A DNA stretch of 64,000 bases from Mycolicibacterium chubuense (GTDB taxonomy: Bacteria > Actinomycetota > Actinomycetes > Mycobacteriales > Mycobacteriaceae): NCBI RefSeq assembly GCF_001044255.1, contig NZ_JYNX01000035.1:153979-217978 (forward strand), given 5' to 3'. Each line of letters starts with the position of its first letter. Within the stretch, counting starts at the first letter, position 1. Of the stretch, positions 8,345 to 16,784 are shown in pieces. The notes beneath the pieces were generated by a model, which saw nothing but the letters and a program-made list of their open reading frames with translations, did no database searches and was not told the origin of the DNA. Position numbers and translations under genes: made by a program.

Positions 8345-9400
8345 ATGACGAGTTCCCCGGACGCCGCTCCTACGCGCGTTCGATCGCGGCCGTTCCTCAG
8401 CTTCCTCATGACCGCATACGGCACCGAACGGTTCGTCGCTGCGACCATCGACTCCGTCCTGGCCCAGACACGCACCGATTGGGAACTGATCGCCGTCGAC
8501 AACGGGGGATCCGACGAGATGGCCGCAATCATCGGCCGCTACCTCCCTGATCCCCGAATCATCCTGATACGTCAGGAGAACAGGGGAATCCGCGGCGGAG
8601 TCACCGCGGCCGCCGACGCCGCGACCGGACGCTACCTCTGCGTTCTGAACAGCGACGACCTGCTGCTGCCCGAGTACTGCGAACGCGTCGGCGCGATGAT
8701 CGAGACCGATCCCGGCATCGATGCGGTCGGATGCGACGGCGAGCTGTTCTACGACCCGGACGACGGCACTCCGCCACCGAAGAGTTACTTCGCCTCGATC
8801 GGTCGACGATCCGTACCCGACCCGTCGCGAGCCGCGACACTGGACGAGTTCCTCGATGAGGGAGTACCCCTGTACATCGGCGCATTTCGGCGGGAGGTCT
8901 GGGACGTCCATCGCGGATTCGATCCCGCGACAACAGATGTCGAGCCCGACGTCGCGCTCTGGCTGAGTGCTGCTGCGGCAGGCGACGACGTCCGGGTTCT
9001 TCCCGACCGACTCGCCCGGATGCGCCTGCGGCCCGATTCGGCCTCGCGACATCCGGCCCGTGCCGATGACTTCCAAGAACGACTGCTTCACTCGTTCCAC
9101 ACCGTCGTCGCCCAGCAGCACGCTCGCGGCGGTCTCGCGGAGTCCCGCGCTCTGCGCGAAATGCGCTATGAGCGCGCCCTGCGCACCGCACGATGCTCGT
9201 TGCTGGCCGGCGATGTCGACGCCGCACGGAAAGCCGCTCGCGACGCCTACCGCGAACGGCACACTCTGCGGGCGGCAGCCGTGGTCGCTGCGCTGCACAT
9301 CAGCCCGGACGCACTCAGGTGGGTGCACCCCGTCAAGAACACCGCCCAGCGCACGATCGAACGAGCGCGGTGGCGTATCAGCAGAGTCGGTGGTCCATGA
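8345..9400 (+). CDS. Glycosyltransferase family 2 protein
   Basis: 351-residue GT-A fold enzyme. The N-terminal FLSFLMTAYGTERFVAATID matches the GT2 opening, VDNGGSDE is the nucleotide-binding turn, and LNSDDLLLPEY carries the metal-binding DxD-like Ser-Asp-Asp. It should transfer a sugar to the lipid-linked repeat in the cytoplasm. The ATG at 8345 starts just before recognisable family sequence; no strong ribosome-binding site is visible. Its stop overlaps the Wzx start by four bases (ATGA), so the two are translationally coupled. The 100-residue C-terminal extension is Arg/Ala-rich and uncharacterised. Confidence 0.85.
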   Translation: MTSSPDAAPTRVRSRPFLSFLMTAYGTERFVAATIDSVLAQTRTDWELIAVDNGGSDEMAAIIGRYLPDPRIILIRQENRGIRGGVTAAADAATGRYLCVLNSDDLLLPEYCERVGAMIETDPGIDAVGCDGELFYDPDDGTPPPKSYFASIGRRSVPDPSRAATLDEFLDEGVPLYIGAFRREVWDVHRGFDPATTDVEPDVALWLSAAAAGDDVRVLPDRLARMRLRPDSASRHPARADDFQERLLHSFHTVVAQQHARGGLAESRALREMRYERALRTARCSLLAGDVDAARKAARDAYRERHTLRAAAVVAALHISPDALRWVHPVKNTAQRTIERARWRISRVGGP

Positions 9401-10932
9401 CCCCAGCGCATTCCGGCATCACGAGTGACGGCGGACTCGGCGCAGTGCTCAAGCGTGGCGCCGCCATATCGGCTGTCGCCACGGTGCTCGCCCAGGGCAT
9501 CACCGTGGTGCAGACCGTGGTGCTGGGGCGATTGCTGGGACCCTATGAGATCGGTGTCTTCACGGCTGGGTCGGTGCTGGTATCGAGCCTCGTGGTCGTC
9601 GCGCAGGGCAGTCTCGGGCACGCAGTCATCCAACGCGAGCACGATCTCGAGGACGCTGCGAACACCGCGCTGGTGGTGACCTTCCTGACCGGCCTCGTTC
9701 TCGCGATCGGGCTGGCCGCCGCCTCGCCGCTGATCGGGATGGTCTTTCACGACACGCGAATCGGGCTGATCGCGATGGCCTGCTCGGGTCTGGCACTCCT
9801 GCACGCGTGTACGACGGTGCCGGATGCGTTGATGCAACGCGCCTTCCGGTTTCGACGCCGGATCGTCATCGATCCCGCGGTGTCGCTCATCTTCGCGGTC
9901 GTGGCGATCACCTTCGCCGGCCTGGGCTACGGGGCCTGGTCCATGGTGATCGGCACGTACGCGTCGACGGTCAGTTGGGTCGCGCTGAGCTGGTGGCTTG
10001 CGAAATGGCGTCCGCTGCGGGGGCGCTTCTCCGTGCGCATGTGGCGGGACTTGGCACGATTCTCGTTCCCGGTGTTCCTCGACGTCGTCGCCGAGCGGTC
10101 CCGCGAGGTCGTCGAACAGGTTCTCGTCGGCAGATGGCTGGGCGGTTCAGCGCTCGGCCAGTATCGCTACGGGTATCGCATCGCGTCACTGCCTTCGCTC
10201 GGCATCATCCAAATCTGTTCGTACGTGCTCTTTCCCGCCTTCTCGCGGATCGCCGGCGACGCCGAACGCTTCCGCAGCGCCTTTCTCAGGGCGCTGACCT
10301 GGATATGGTTCGCAGCACTACCCGTGGCGGCGTTGATGGTCGCTCTGGCTCCCCCCGCGGTGCCGTTGTTACTCGGCGACCAGTGGCAACCAGCCGGTCA
10401 TGCCGCCGCGGCGATGGCCGGCATCGGACTCGGCGTGGCGTTGATGTCGGCGGCTGCAGAGGCGGTCAAAGGCGCCGGGCGCTCGCATCTGTTGAACTGG
10501 ATGACGGCACTGAGTCTGGCACTCGGACTCCCACTGCTCATCCTGCTGATTCCGTTCGGTCTCGTCGGAGTCGCTGTGGCGCTTTCCCTCTCCTACCTGA
10601 CTGTCGGTCTCCTCAGCCTGGGGTTGGCCCGTCCCGTGGTTGGAGCCACCTGGCGGGAGCTCACCATCTGTCTGGCCCCCACGACACTGTCGGCTGCGGC
10701 GGCGCTTGCCGTTGCCCTCCCTGTCGAGCGCCTTGTCGGCGGTTCCATCGGATATCACGGACCGGCCGGCCTGGCGCTGATCACCGCCGAATGTGTGTTG
10801 CTTCTCGTTGTTTACGTTGCGCTGCTCATGTTCTCGTCGCGGTGGCGGACAACAGCACACGAGCTCGGCCAATGGATCTCGGTGCTCATCGCCGGCCGCG
10901 TCGCCGCGCGACAGAGGGGTGGTTACGCGTGA
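9397..10932 (+). CDS. Oligosaccharide flippase (Wzx-type, MOP superfamily)
   Basis: 511-residue integral membrane protein with about 12-14 hydrophobic segments and the lipopolysaccharide-flippase opening: VLKRGAAISAVATVLAQGI, then LGRLLGPYEIGVF. It is expected to move lipid-linked repeat units across the plasma membrane for polymerisation by the Wzy protein encoded nearby. The ATG at 9397 overlaps the GT2 stop by four bases and the gene's own stop overlaps the following GT4 start (GTGA), placing it in the middle of a coupled run of genes. The in-frame start at 9193 lies within GT2 and is rejected. Confidence 0.88.
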   Translation: MTPAHSGITSDGGLGAVLKRGAAISAVATVLAQGITVVQTVVLGRLLGPYEIGVFTAGSVLVSSLVVVAQGSLGHAVIQREHDLEDAANTALVVTFLTGLVLAIGLAAASPLIGMVFHDTRIGLIAMACSGLALLHACTTVPDALMQRAFRFRRRIVIDPAVSLIFAVVAITFAGLGYGAWSMVIGTYASTVSWVALSWWLAKWRPLRGRFSVRMWRDLARFSFPVFLDVVAERSREVVEQVLVGRWLGGSALGQYRYGYRIASLPSLGIIQICSYVLFPAFSRIAGDAERFRSAFLRALTWIWFAALPVAALMVALAPPAVPLLLGDQWQPAGHAAAAMAGIGLGVALMSAAAEAVKGAGRSHLLNWMTALSLALGLPLLILLIPFGLVGVAVALSLSYLTVGLLSLGLARPVVGATWRELTICLAPTTLSAAAALAVALPVERLVGGSIGYHGPAGLALITAECVLLLVVYVALLMFSSRWRTTAHELGQWISVLIAGRVAARQRGGYA

Positions 10933-12122
10933 AGGTGATGATGATCGGCGCGTATCCGCTCGAGCCGGACGTGGTCAACGGTGGCATCGAATCGGTCACC
11001 AGCACCCTCGTACCGGCGCTGGCCGAGAACGACGATATCGAGCGCATCACCGTGGTGAGGTATCACTACGGCGACGCGACGACCGATTACCGCCGCATCG
11101 GCCCGAAGGCCGAGGTCTATTACGTGCGCGGCCAGAGCTGTTTCCGCATGCTGACGCGGTCGTTTCTCGATGTGCGCAAAGCGCGGAAACTGGCGGCTCA
11201 CACCAAGCCTGATGTCGTTCACGGTCAGGAGATCGGCTGCTTCGGCGACGTGGCCACCCGCTGCGGCCACCGGTCGGTCGTCACCATCCACGGGTTACCC
11301 CATGTCGAGAGCAGGATGTCGGCTCGCAGTCTGCGGGAGAGGCTGCGCAGCGGGTCGATGGAGCGGATGATCCGGCGGGTCCTGCGGCGGGCCGCTGTCG
11401 TCATCTCGATCTCCGAATACGACGCCGGACAGGTGGGACAGTTGATCCGCGGAGGAAAGACGAGTATCGCGAATCCGACGGCTCCGGAGTTCTTCGCCCT
11501 CGCCCCGTCGCTTCCCACAGAACCGAGGTTGCTGTTCGCCGGTGTGATGACGCCCCGCAAGAACGTCCTCGGGTTGGTGAACGCGTTCGCGATCACTCAC
11601 CGGCGGGTGCCGGATGCCCGGCTGGTCATCGCCGGACCGCAGCCGGACCCTTGCTACGCCGACACCGTTCGTGACCGGCTCTCCGCACTCGGTCTGCGAC
11701 ACTGTGTCGATTTCGTCGGCCTGGTGGACAACTGCCGACTCCGGAGCGAAATCGCGGCCGCGCGAGCAGTCGTCCTGTTCTCACACGAAGAGACGGCCCC
11801 CACGCTCATCGCCCAGGCGATGGCGGCGGGTAAGCCTGTCATCGCCTCCCGGGTGGGCGGCGTACCGGAGATGGTCTGTCACGGCGAGACGGGACTTCTG
11901 GTCGACGCCGGAGACGAAGGGGCCCTCGCAGCGCGCATGTCCGCGCTTCTCTCGAACCAGGCCTGGTGTCTGCAGATGGGTCAGCGCGGCCACGAGATCG
12001 CGCTGAACCGATTCTCCGTCGATGCGGTCGCTCGGCGCACCGTCGCGGCGTACCGGGCCGCCGCAAGCCATCACCCCGAGGTCGTCTCAGAGGAGCAGGA
12101 GGAACGGATGTGGTCACGGTGA
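10929..12122 (+). CDS. Glycosyltransferase family 4 protein
   Basis: 397-residue GT-B glycosyltransferase. The N-terminal MMIGAYPLEPDVVNGGIESV is the usual glycine-rich acceptor loop. The donor half has FAGVMTPRKNVLGLVNAF and SHEETAPTLIAQAMAAGKPV, with the expected E-x7-E-like arrangement (Glu in SHEET replacing the first), then GGVPEMV. The GTG at 10929 shares GTGA with the Wzx stop. The 3' end overlaps the epimerase start by 13 bases. It belongs to the five-gene plus-strand operon 8345-14241. Donor and acceptor are unknown. Confidence 0.87.
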   Translation: MKVMMIGAYPLEPDVVNGGIESVTSTLVPALAENDDIERITVVRYHYGDATTDYRRIGPKAEVYYVRGQSCFRMLTRSFLDVRKARKLAAHTKPDVVHGQEIGCFGDVATRCGHRSVVTIHGLPHVESRMSARSLRERLRSGSMERMIRRVLRRAAVVISISEYDAGQVGQLIRGGKTSIANPTAPEFFALAPSLPTEPRLLFAGVMTPRKNVLGLVNAFAITHRRVPDARLVIAGPQPDPCYADTVRDRLSALGLRHCVDFVGLVDNCRLRSEIAAARAVVLFSHEETAPTLIAQAMAAGKPVIASRVGGVPEMVCHGETGLLVDAGDEGALAARMSALLSNQAWCLQMGQRGHEIALNRFSVDAVARRTVAAYRAAASHHPEVVSEEQEERMWSR

Positions 12123-13087
12123 ACGAAGACTTCACGTGGACCGGAAAGTCGATTCTCGTCACCGGTGGTGCCGGCTTCATCGGCTCGCACCTGGTCGAAC
12201 TGCTCGTCGCGGCAGGCGCGGAGGTGACCGTACTCGACACGCTGGCATCGGGCCGGCGAGACAACCTGGTCTCCGTCGCCGGCAGCATCACCTTCACGCA
12301 ACAGGACATCCGCAGAATCGCCTGGAACCAGTATCTCTCGACGCATCCCGCCGACGTGATCTTCCACCTCGCGGCCAACGCGTACGTGCCACCTTCTGTC
12401 GCGTGCCCGTCGTTCGACTACGAGACCAACTTCGCCGCCACGTTCCGGTTACTGGAAGCGTTGCGCGTCATGCAGTGGCCCGGGCGGCTCGTGTTCGCAT
12501 CGTCGGCGGCCGTCTACGGCAACGCCGTGCGGGTGCCGATCCGAGAGGAGGATCCGACGGTGCCGATCTCGCCCTACGGGGCCGGAAAGCTGGCCGCCGA
12601 GCGCTATCTCGCGATCTACGGATCGCTGTACGGACTCAACGTGGCCTCGGTGAGGTTCTTCTCCGCCTACGGCCCACGGCAGCGCAAGCAGGTGGTGTTC
12701 GATCTGCTCAGCAAGCTGAACGACGACCGCCGGAACCTCGTGATCCACGGCGACGGGACCCAAGTCCGGGACTTCCTGTACGTCAAGGATGCGGCGCTGT
12801 CCGCGATGACCGTCGCTGCCCGAGCGAGCCTGTCCGGTGAGGCCTACAACGTGGGTGCGGGCCGGGAGTACACGATCGACGTCCTCGCCAAATCGCTGTG
12901 CGAACAGGTGGGGGTGCACCCGGAGTTCCGTTACACCGGGGTGAATCGGCCCGGCGATCCGGAGAAGCTCGTCGTCGACATCACCAAGCTGAAATCCCTT
13001 GGTTACGAGCCACAGTTCGAATTCGAGGAAGGCCTCGCCGCCGTCGTCGAGTGGTTCCAGGAAGTGACGGGTGCATCATGGCGATGA
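12110..13087 (+). CDS. NAD-dependent epimerase/dehydratase (GalE-like)
   Basis: 325-residue extended-SDR nucleotide-sugar enzyme. It has the Rossmann motif GGAGFIGSH near residue 20, the serine of ASSAAVYG and the catalytic SPYGAGKLAAERY (Tyr and Lys three apart), then VRFFSAYGPRQR, typical of UDP-glucose/UDP-glucuronate 4-epimerases and related dehydratases. The GTG at 12110 has AGGAGG at 12097-12102, an ideal spacing, so it is chosen over the longer frame from 11966 that lies inside GT4. It likely epimerises an activated hexose, hexosamine or uronic acid for the polymer. The stop overlaps the next GT4 start by ten bases. Confidence 0.87.
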   Translation: MVTVNEDFTWTGKSILVTGGAGFIGSHLVELLVAAGAEVTVLDTLASGRRDNLVSVAGSITFTQQDIRRIAWNQYLSTHPADVIFHLAANAYVPPSVACPSFDYETNFAATFRLLEALRVMQWPGRLVFASSAAVYGNAVRVPIREEDPTVPISPYGAGKLAAERYLAIYGSLYGLNVASVRFFSAYGPRQRKQVVFDLLSKLNDDRRNLVIHGDGTQVRDFLYVKDAALSAMTVAARASLSGEAYNVGAGREYTIDVLAKSLCEQVGVHPEFRYTGVNRPGDPEKLVVDITKLKSLGYEPQFEFEEGLAAVVEWFQEVTGASWR

Positions 13088-14241
13088 CCGAACGCCCGCT
13101 GCGGGTACTGTTCGTCGTCCCCGATCTTCGCATCGGCGGCGCCGAGCGCCACGTGACGACGCTGCTCCCGCGCATGGACCCCCGGCGCTTCACCCCTTCG
13201 CTGATCTGTATCGGTGACCAGGGTGCTCTGTTCGCCGAGCTGGCCGACGCAGGCATCGAGGCAACCGCGTGGCGGCTGCGCAAACGGCAAGCGGCGCAGG
13301 CGTTGTGGAGGCTGGTCACCACCATGCGACGGACACGGCCCGATGTGATCGTGGCCCGTGGCTACAACGCCGAGGCGCTGGGCCGCATCGCAGCCCTGCT
13401 CGCCGGCGTGCGGTGCTCCGTCGTATGGGTGCACAACATCGCCGACCCGGAGCCCCGCGGTAGTGTGCGCGATGTCGTCGACCGGGTACTGAACCGTTGG
13501 ACCACTGCGTATTTCGGTGTCACCGAGGCGCAGCGCGACTACCTGACCGGCACGCTCGGATATCCGCAGGACAAGATCCGCATCGTCTACAACGGGGTGG
13601 AGACATCTCAGTTCGACCCCCGCACCGACCGCCGAGTCCTCGCCGAGTTCGGAATCGACGATACGGTGCCGGTCGTCGGAATTCTGGCAGCGTTGCGCCC
13701 CGAGAAAGACCACATCACGTTTCTCAAAGCGGCCCGCCACGTCGTCGACGCGTTGCCGCAGGTCAACTTTCTCGTCGTCGGTGACGGTCCGACCCGTCCG
13801 GAGCTCGAGGAGCTGCGGGAAGATCTCGGGTTGGGCGAGCAGGTGCACTTCGCCGGCGCCCGTCATGACATCAATCGGATCCTGCGGGCGATCGATGTCT
13901 TCACGTTGACCTCGAGTGACGACTGCTTCCCGATCGCGATTCTGGAGGCGATGGCGTCGGGACGTCCGACGGTGTGTACGGCGGTGGGCGGGATTCCCGA
14001 GATGGTGATCGACGGGGTGACCGGCTTCCTGGTGCCGCCGGGCAACCCTCGGCAATTGGCCGACACACTCGTCGCGCTGATCGGCGATGCCGACACCGCG
14101 CAGCGGATGGGGATCGAGGCCCGCCGGCGCGTCGAGACGACGTTCAGCCTCGCTCGCAGTGTCGAGGAGGCACAGCGTGCTCTGGAGGCTGTGGCCGATC
14201 GGTCAGCCCTGGGCGACACGCTCGTCGGTCACCTGAGGTGA
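13078..14241 (+). CDS. Glycosyltransferase family 4 protein
   Basis: 387-residue GT-B enzyme. FVVPDLRIGGAERHV gives the acceptor-side glycine loop; YNGVETSQFDP, LRPEKDHITFLKAA and FPIAILEAMASGRPTV with GGIPEMV are the donor-side motifs, including the E-x7-E signature (TSSDDCFPIAILEAM). It closes the plus-strand operon. ATG at 13078 is chosen; the ATG at 13084, which would give an ATGA overlap with the epimerase stop, is a close alternative. It overlaps the convergent GT4 gene by 39 bases. Linkage made is unknown. Confidence 0.87.
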   Translation: MAMTERPLRVLFVVPDLRIGGAERHVTTLLPRMDPRRFTPSLICIGDQGALFAELADAGIEATAWRLRKRQAAQALWRLVTTMRRTRPDVIVARGYNAEALGRIAALLAGVRCSVVWVHNIADPEPRGSVRDVVDRVLNRWTTAYFGVTEAQRDYLTGTLGYPQDKIRIVYNGVETSQFDPRTDRRVLAEFGIDDTVPVVGILAALRPEKDHITFLKAARHVVDALPQVNFLVVGDGPTRPELEELREDLGLGEQVHFAGARHDINRILRAIDVFTLTSSDDCFPIAILEAMASGRPTVCTAVGGIPEMVIDGVTGFLVPPGNPRQLADTLVALIGDADTAQRMGIEARRRVETTFSLARSVEEAQRALEAVADRSALGDTLVGHLR

Positions 14242-15339
14242 CCAGCGAGCCCGCCGTGTCGGCCGATTCCGCGATCGCGAGCCGGCGATGACGTCCCGAT
14301 ACAGGCCGTCGAGCCGACGCCAGACGACGTCGATGTCGTAGCGCTGTCTGGCGCGTTCGTAGGCCGCCTCACCGCAGCTGATCCGCAGCGCGACATCGTC
14401 GATGACCCGTTGCAGCGCCGCGGTGATTCCTTCGACGTCGTCAGAGGTGACCAGTAACCCGCATCCGCCACCGATCATCTCGGGAAGACCTCCCCCCTCC
14501 CCGGCGATGACGCACAGACCACGCGCCATGGCCTCCAGAACCGCCATCGGCTGGCCTTCTCTGCGCGAGGGCAGGACCAGGACGTCGGCGTCGTCGAGGA
14601 GCTCACCGACGGCTTCCGCCGACAACCATCCGGGGAGTTCGACGGAGCTGTCGAGCCGCAACTCCCGCACGAGCTGTCGAGCTCGCTCCACCTCCCCGTC
14701 ACCGGCCATGGTCAGCGTCGCGGCCGGTGCGCCGAGGCGTGCCCACGCGTGCAACAGTTCGAAGGCGCCCTTGCGTTCGCCGATGCGGCCGAGGAAGACG
14801 AAGCGCACCGGGCGATCGGTCGATGAGAGCCGCGCAGGGACCGCGGCGAGTTTGACGGCATTGGGGATCTCGGCGATGCGCGCACCGGGCGCGATGTTCT
14901 CCAATCGTCGCGCCCAGGTACCCCCGAGCGCCACCACGGCGCTGGACCGACACAACGTGGCCCGGATGAGAACCTGCGTCAGCGCCGGCGACTCCTCGAA
15001 GTACGCCATGAAATCCGACCCGTGGATGTGGAGCACAGTCGGTAAGCCGGACAGCGAACTGAGCCAGAGCAGAGTCGCCTTGCGGACGAAGCTGGCATGC
15101 GCGCTGGTGTGGAGGTGAACCACGCTCGGCCGGAACCGGATCAATTCGACGAGGAACATGACGCAACCCCCGGCAAAGGCGGCGAGCTTCGTCAGCGCGG
15201 AACCCTCACGATGCGTCGCGACATGGCGGATGTTCCACTCGCTCCACAACGGCGTCTTCTGCATGGCCTGCAGGTAGGTGGTCATCCCGCCCGGCGTCCG
15301 CACACTCGTGGAGACCCACAGCGCACGCTGTTCATTCAT
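14203..15339 (-). CDS. Glycosyltransferase family 4 protein
   Basis: 378-residue GT-B glycosyltransferase. N-terminal WVSTSVRTPGGMTTYLQAM is the acceptor loop; IPNAVKLAAVPARL, FLGRIGERKGAFELLHAW and LPSRREGQPMAVLEAMARG carry the donor-binding and E-x7-E-like positions. A hydrophobic stretch around 53-70 may let it touch the membrane. It overlaps the start-side neighbour (O-antigen ligase-like gene) by eight bases, so it is the last gene of a minus-strand unit that also contains the co-polymerase. Sugar specificity is unknown. Confidence 0.86.
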   Translation of the reverse strand: MNEQRALWVSTSVRTPGGMTTYLQAMQKTPLWSEWNIRHVATHREGSALTKLAAFAGGCVMFLVELIRFRPSVVHLHTSAHASFVRKATLLWLSSLSGLPTVLHIHGSDFMAYFEESPALTQVLIRATLCRSSAVVALGGTWARRLENIAPGARIAEIPNAVKLAAVPARLSSTDRPVRFVFLGRIGERKGAFELLHAWARLGAPAATLTMAGDGEVERARQLVRELRLDSSVELPGWLSAEAVGELLDDADVLVLPSRREGQPMAVLEAMARGLCVIAGEGGGLPEMIGGGCGLLVTSDDVEGITAALQRVIDDVALRISCGEAAYERARQRYDIDVVWRRLDGLYRDVIAGSRSRNRPTRRARWSPQVTDERVAQG

Positions 15340-16732
15340 TGTGCACCAACGCCTTCTGCTCGATCCTTGCGATCGACCCGCCGTGCCTGTCGTTCCACCC
15401 GACCGCCAATCCGCAGAGGAGGAACACGACAGACGTGCCGAACGACAGGAACCTGAGGTCGACGGTGAATCCGCTGACGACGAAGACCGCCAGTGCCATC
15501 AGCGCGGTGAGTGCCAGGGGGCTGCCTGTCAGGGCGAAGCCCGGAAGCCTGCGGTAGGCCACCCAGAGTCGATGCGCGATCAGGACCACGGTGAGCACCC
15601 ACAGTCCGAGACCGATCAGTCCCAGCTCGGCGAGGATGCCCAACTCGTTCTCGTGGGAGACGATGCCGTGACCACGAATCCATGGCACATCGGAGGACCA
15701 CTGTTGATGATGGTAGGTGTTGACGGCCTGGAACCGGCTGATTCCCCAGCCGGTCAGCGGCTTCTGCTCGGCGGCCCACAACGCTGTTCGGATCATGTTG
15801 AGACGGTCGTCGACCTCGGATTCGGAACCGATGCCGCCGGCTGTGCGGTCGGAGCTGGTGAAGGTCGACCAGTGCGCGGTGATGATCGCGGCGACGATGC
15901 CCAGGGCCGCCGCGAACCACCGGCGGTAGCCGACGGCCAACACGGCCCCGATGACGAGAACGATCGCACCGCTGAGCCACGCCGCCCGGGTGTGCGTGAG
16001 ATAGATGCCGTAACCGCAGCCGACGGCGATGACGGCTGCCGACCACCGACGCCACGCGGGTTCGTCACTGCGGCTGATCAATTGCAGCGCGACGGCGATT
16101 CCCACCGCGAGGACGATGCCGTTCTCGACCGGCTGACCCGTCACACCGTTGGCTCTGCCGATCCACGTCGCCGCCGGATCGGTGCTCAGCCGCGGCCACA
16201 TCCACTGCTGGAGGCCGTGGAACTGCATGACCGCCAACGTCGCCGAGTAACCCGCCATCAGCAACAGCACCCACAACACCGCCCGAACCGCTCTCGTGCT
16301 CGTCAACATGAAGCGCCCGAACAGGAACAGGATGAACGGGATCAGGGTGCTCGCGACGACGAATCCGGGCACCGCCATGCTGGTGTACGACGGATTGCCG
16401 GTTGCGGCGGAGAGTTCGTGCGGACTCACCATCGAATACACGATCCACAACAGGTAGAGCCCCATGGCGTACCCGATGGCGCCGACGCCGCGCGGACGAC
16501 CGTGACGGTGATCCAACCACCACCAGAAGGCGGCGCCCAACACCAGCGCGAGCGCGAACCAGAAAGGGGGAGTGGGGAAGTGCGGCGCCAAGGCCACATG
16601 GAGGAACAGCGCGAGCAGCATCGCGATCACCGCGACCACGGGACTGCGCACGATCAGCAACCCCAGTGCGACCGCAGCTACGCCGAGGAAAACGAAATCG
16701 CCCAGATCGGTGCCCGACAACAATCCGGTCAC
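15332..16732 (-). CDS. O-antigen ligase/polymerase family membrane protein (Wzy or WaaL type)
   Basis: 466 residues from the GTG at 16732, with roughly 10-12 hydrophobic segments. The large loop before the last helices has the family signature: GWGISRFQAV, then an invariant-type His-Glu-Asn in HGIVSHENELGILAELGLIG. Such proteins join undecaprenyl-linked repeats outside the membrane (Wzy) or attach chains to an acceptor (WaaL). Beside a Wzx and a Wzz-like co-polymerase the Wzy role is more likely. The start is uncertain: the frame is open back to 16858, but that part overlaps the upstream gene and is not hydrophobic; TTG codons just downstream are alternatives. Confidence 0.8.
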   Translation of the reverse strand: MTGLLSGTDLGDFVFLGVAAVALGLLIVRSPVVAVIAMLLALFLHVALAPHFPTPPFWFALALVLGAAFWWWLDHRHGRPRGVGAIGYAMGLYLLWIVYSMVSPHELSAATGNPSYTSMAVPGFVVASTLIPFILFLFGRFMLTSTRAVRAVLWVLLLMAGYSATLAVMQFHGLQQWMWPRLSTDPAATWIGRANGVTGQPVENGIVLAVGIAVALQLISRSDEPAWRRWSAAVIAVGCGYGIYLTHTRAAWLSGAIVLVIGAVLAVGYRRWFAAALGIVAAIITAHWSTFTSSDRTAGGIGSESEVDDRLNMIRTALWAAEQKPLTGWGISRFQAVNTYHHQQWSSDVPWIRGHGIVSHENELGILAELGLIGLGLWVLTVVLIAHRLWVAYRRLPGFALTGSPLALTALMALAVFVVSGFTVDLRFLSFGTSVVFLLCGLAVGWNDRHGGSIARIEQKALVHNE

Positions 16733-16784
16733 CTCGACCGCCGCGGCGGTCGGACACGACGTCGGGGTGAGGAGATCATGCTCG

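Noticed and set aside
9807-10928. Open frame of about 370 codons ahead of the GT4 gene, antiphase to Wzx.
   Set aside because: Arg-rich, no family features, and a good GTGA-coupled start exists at 10929.
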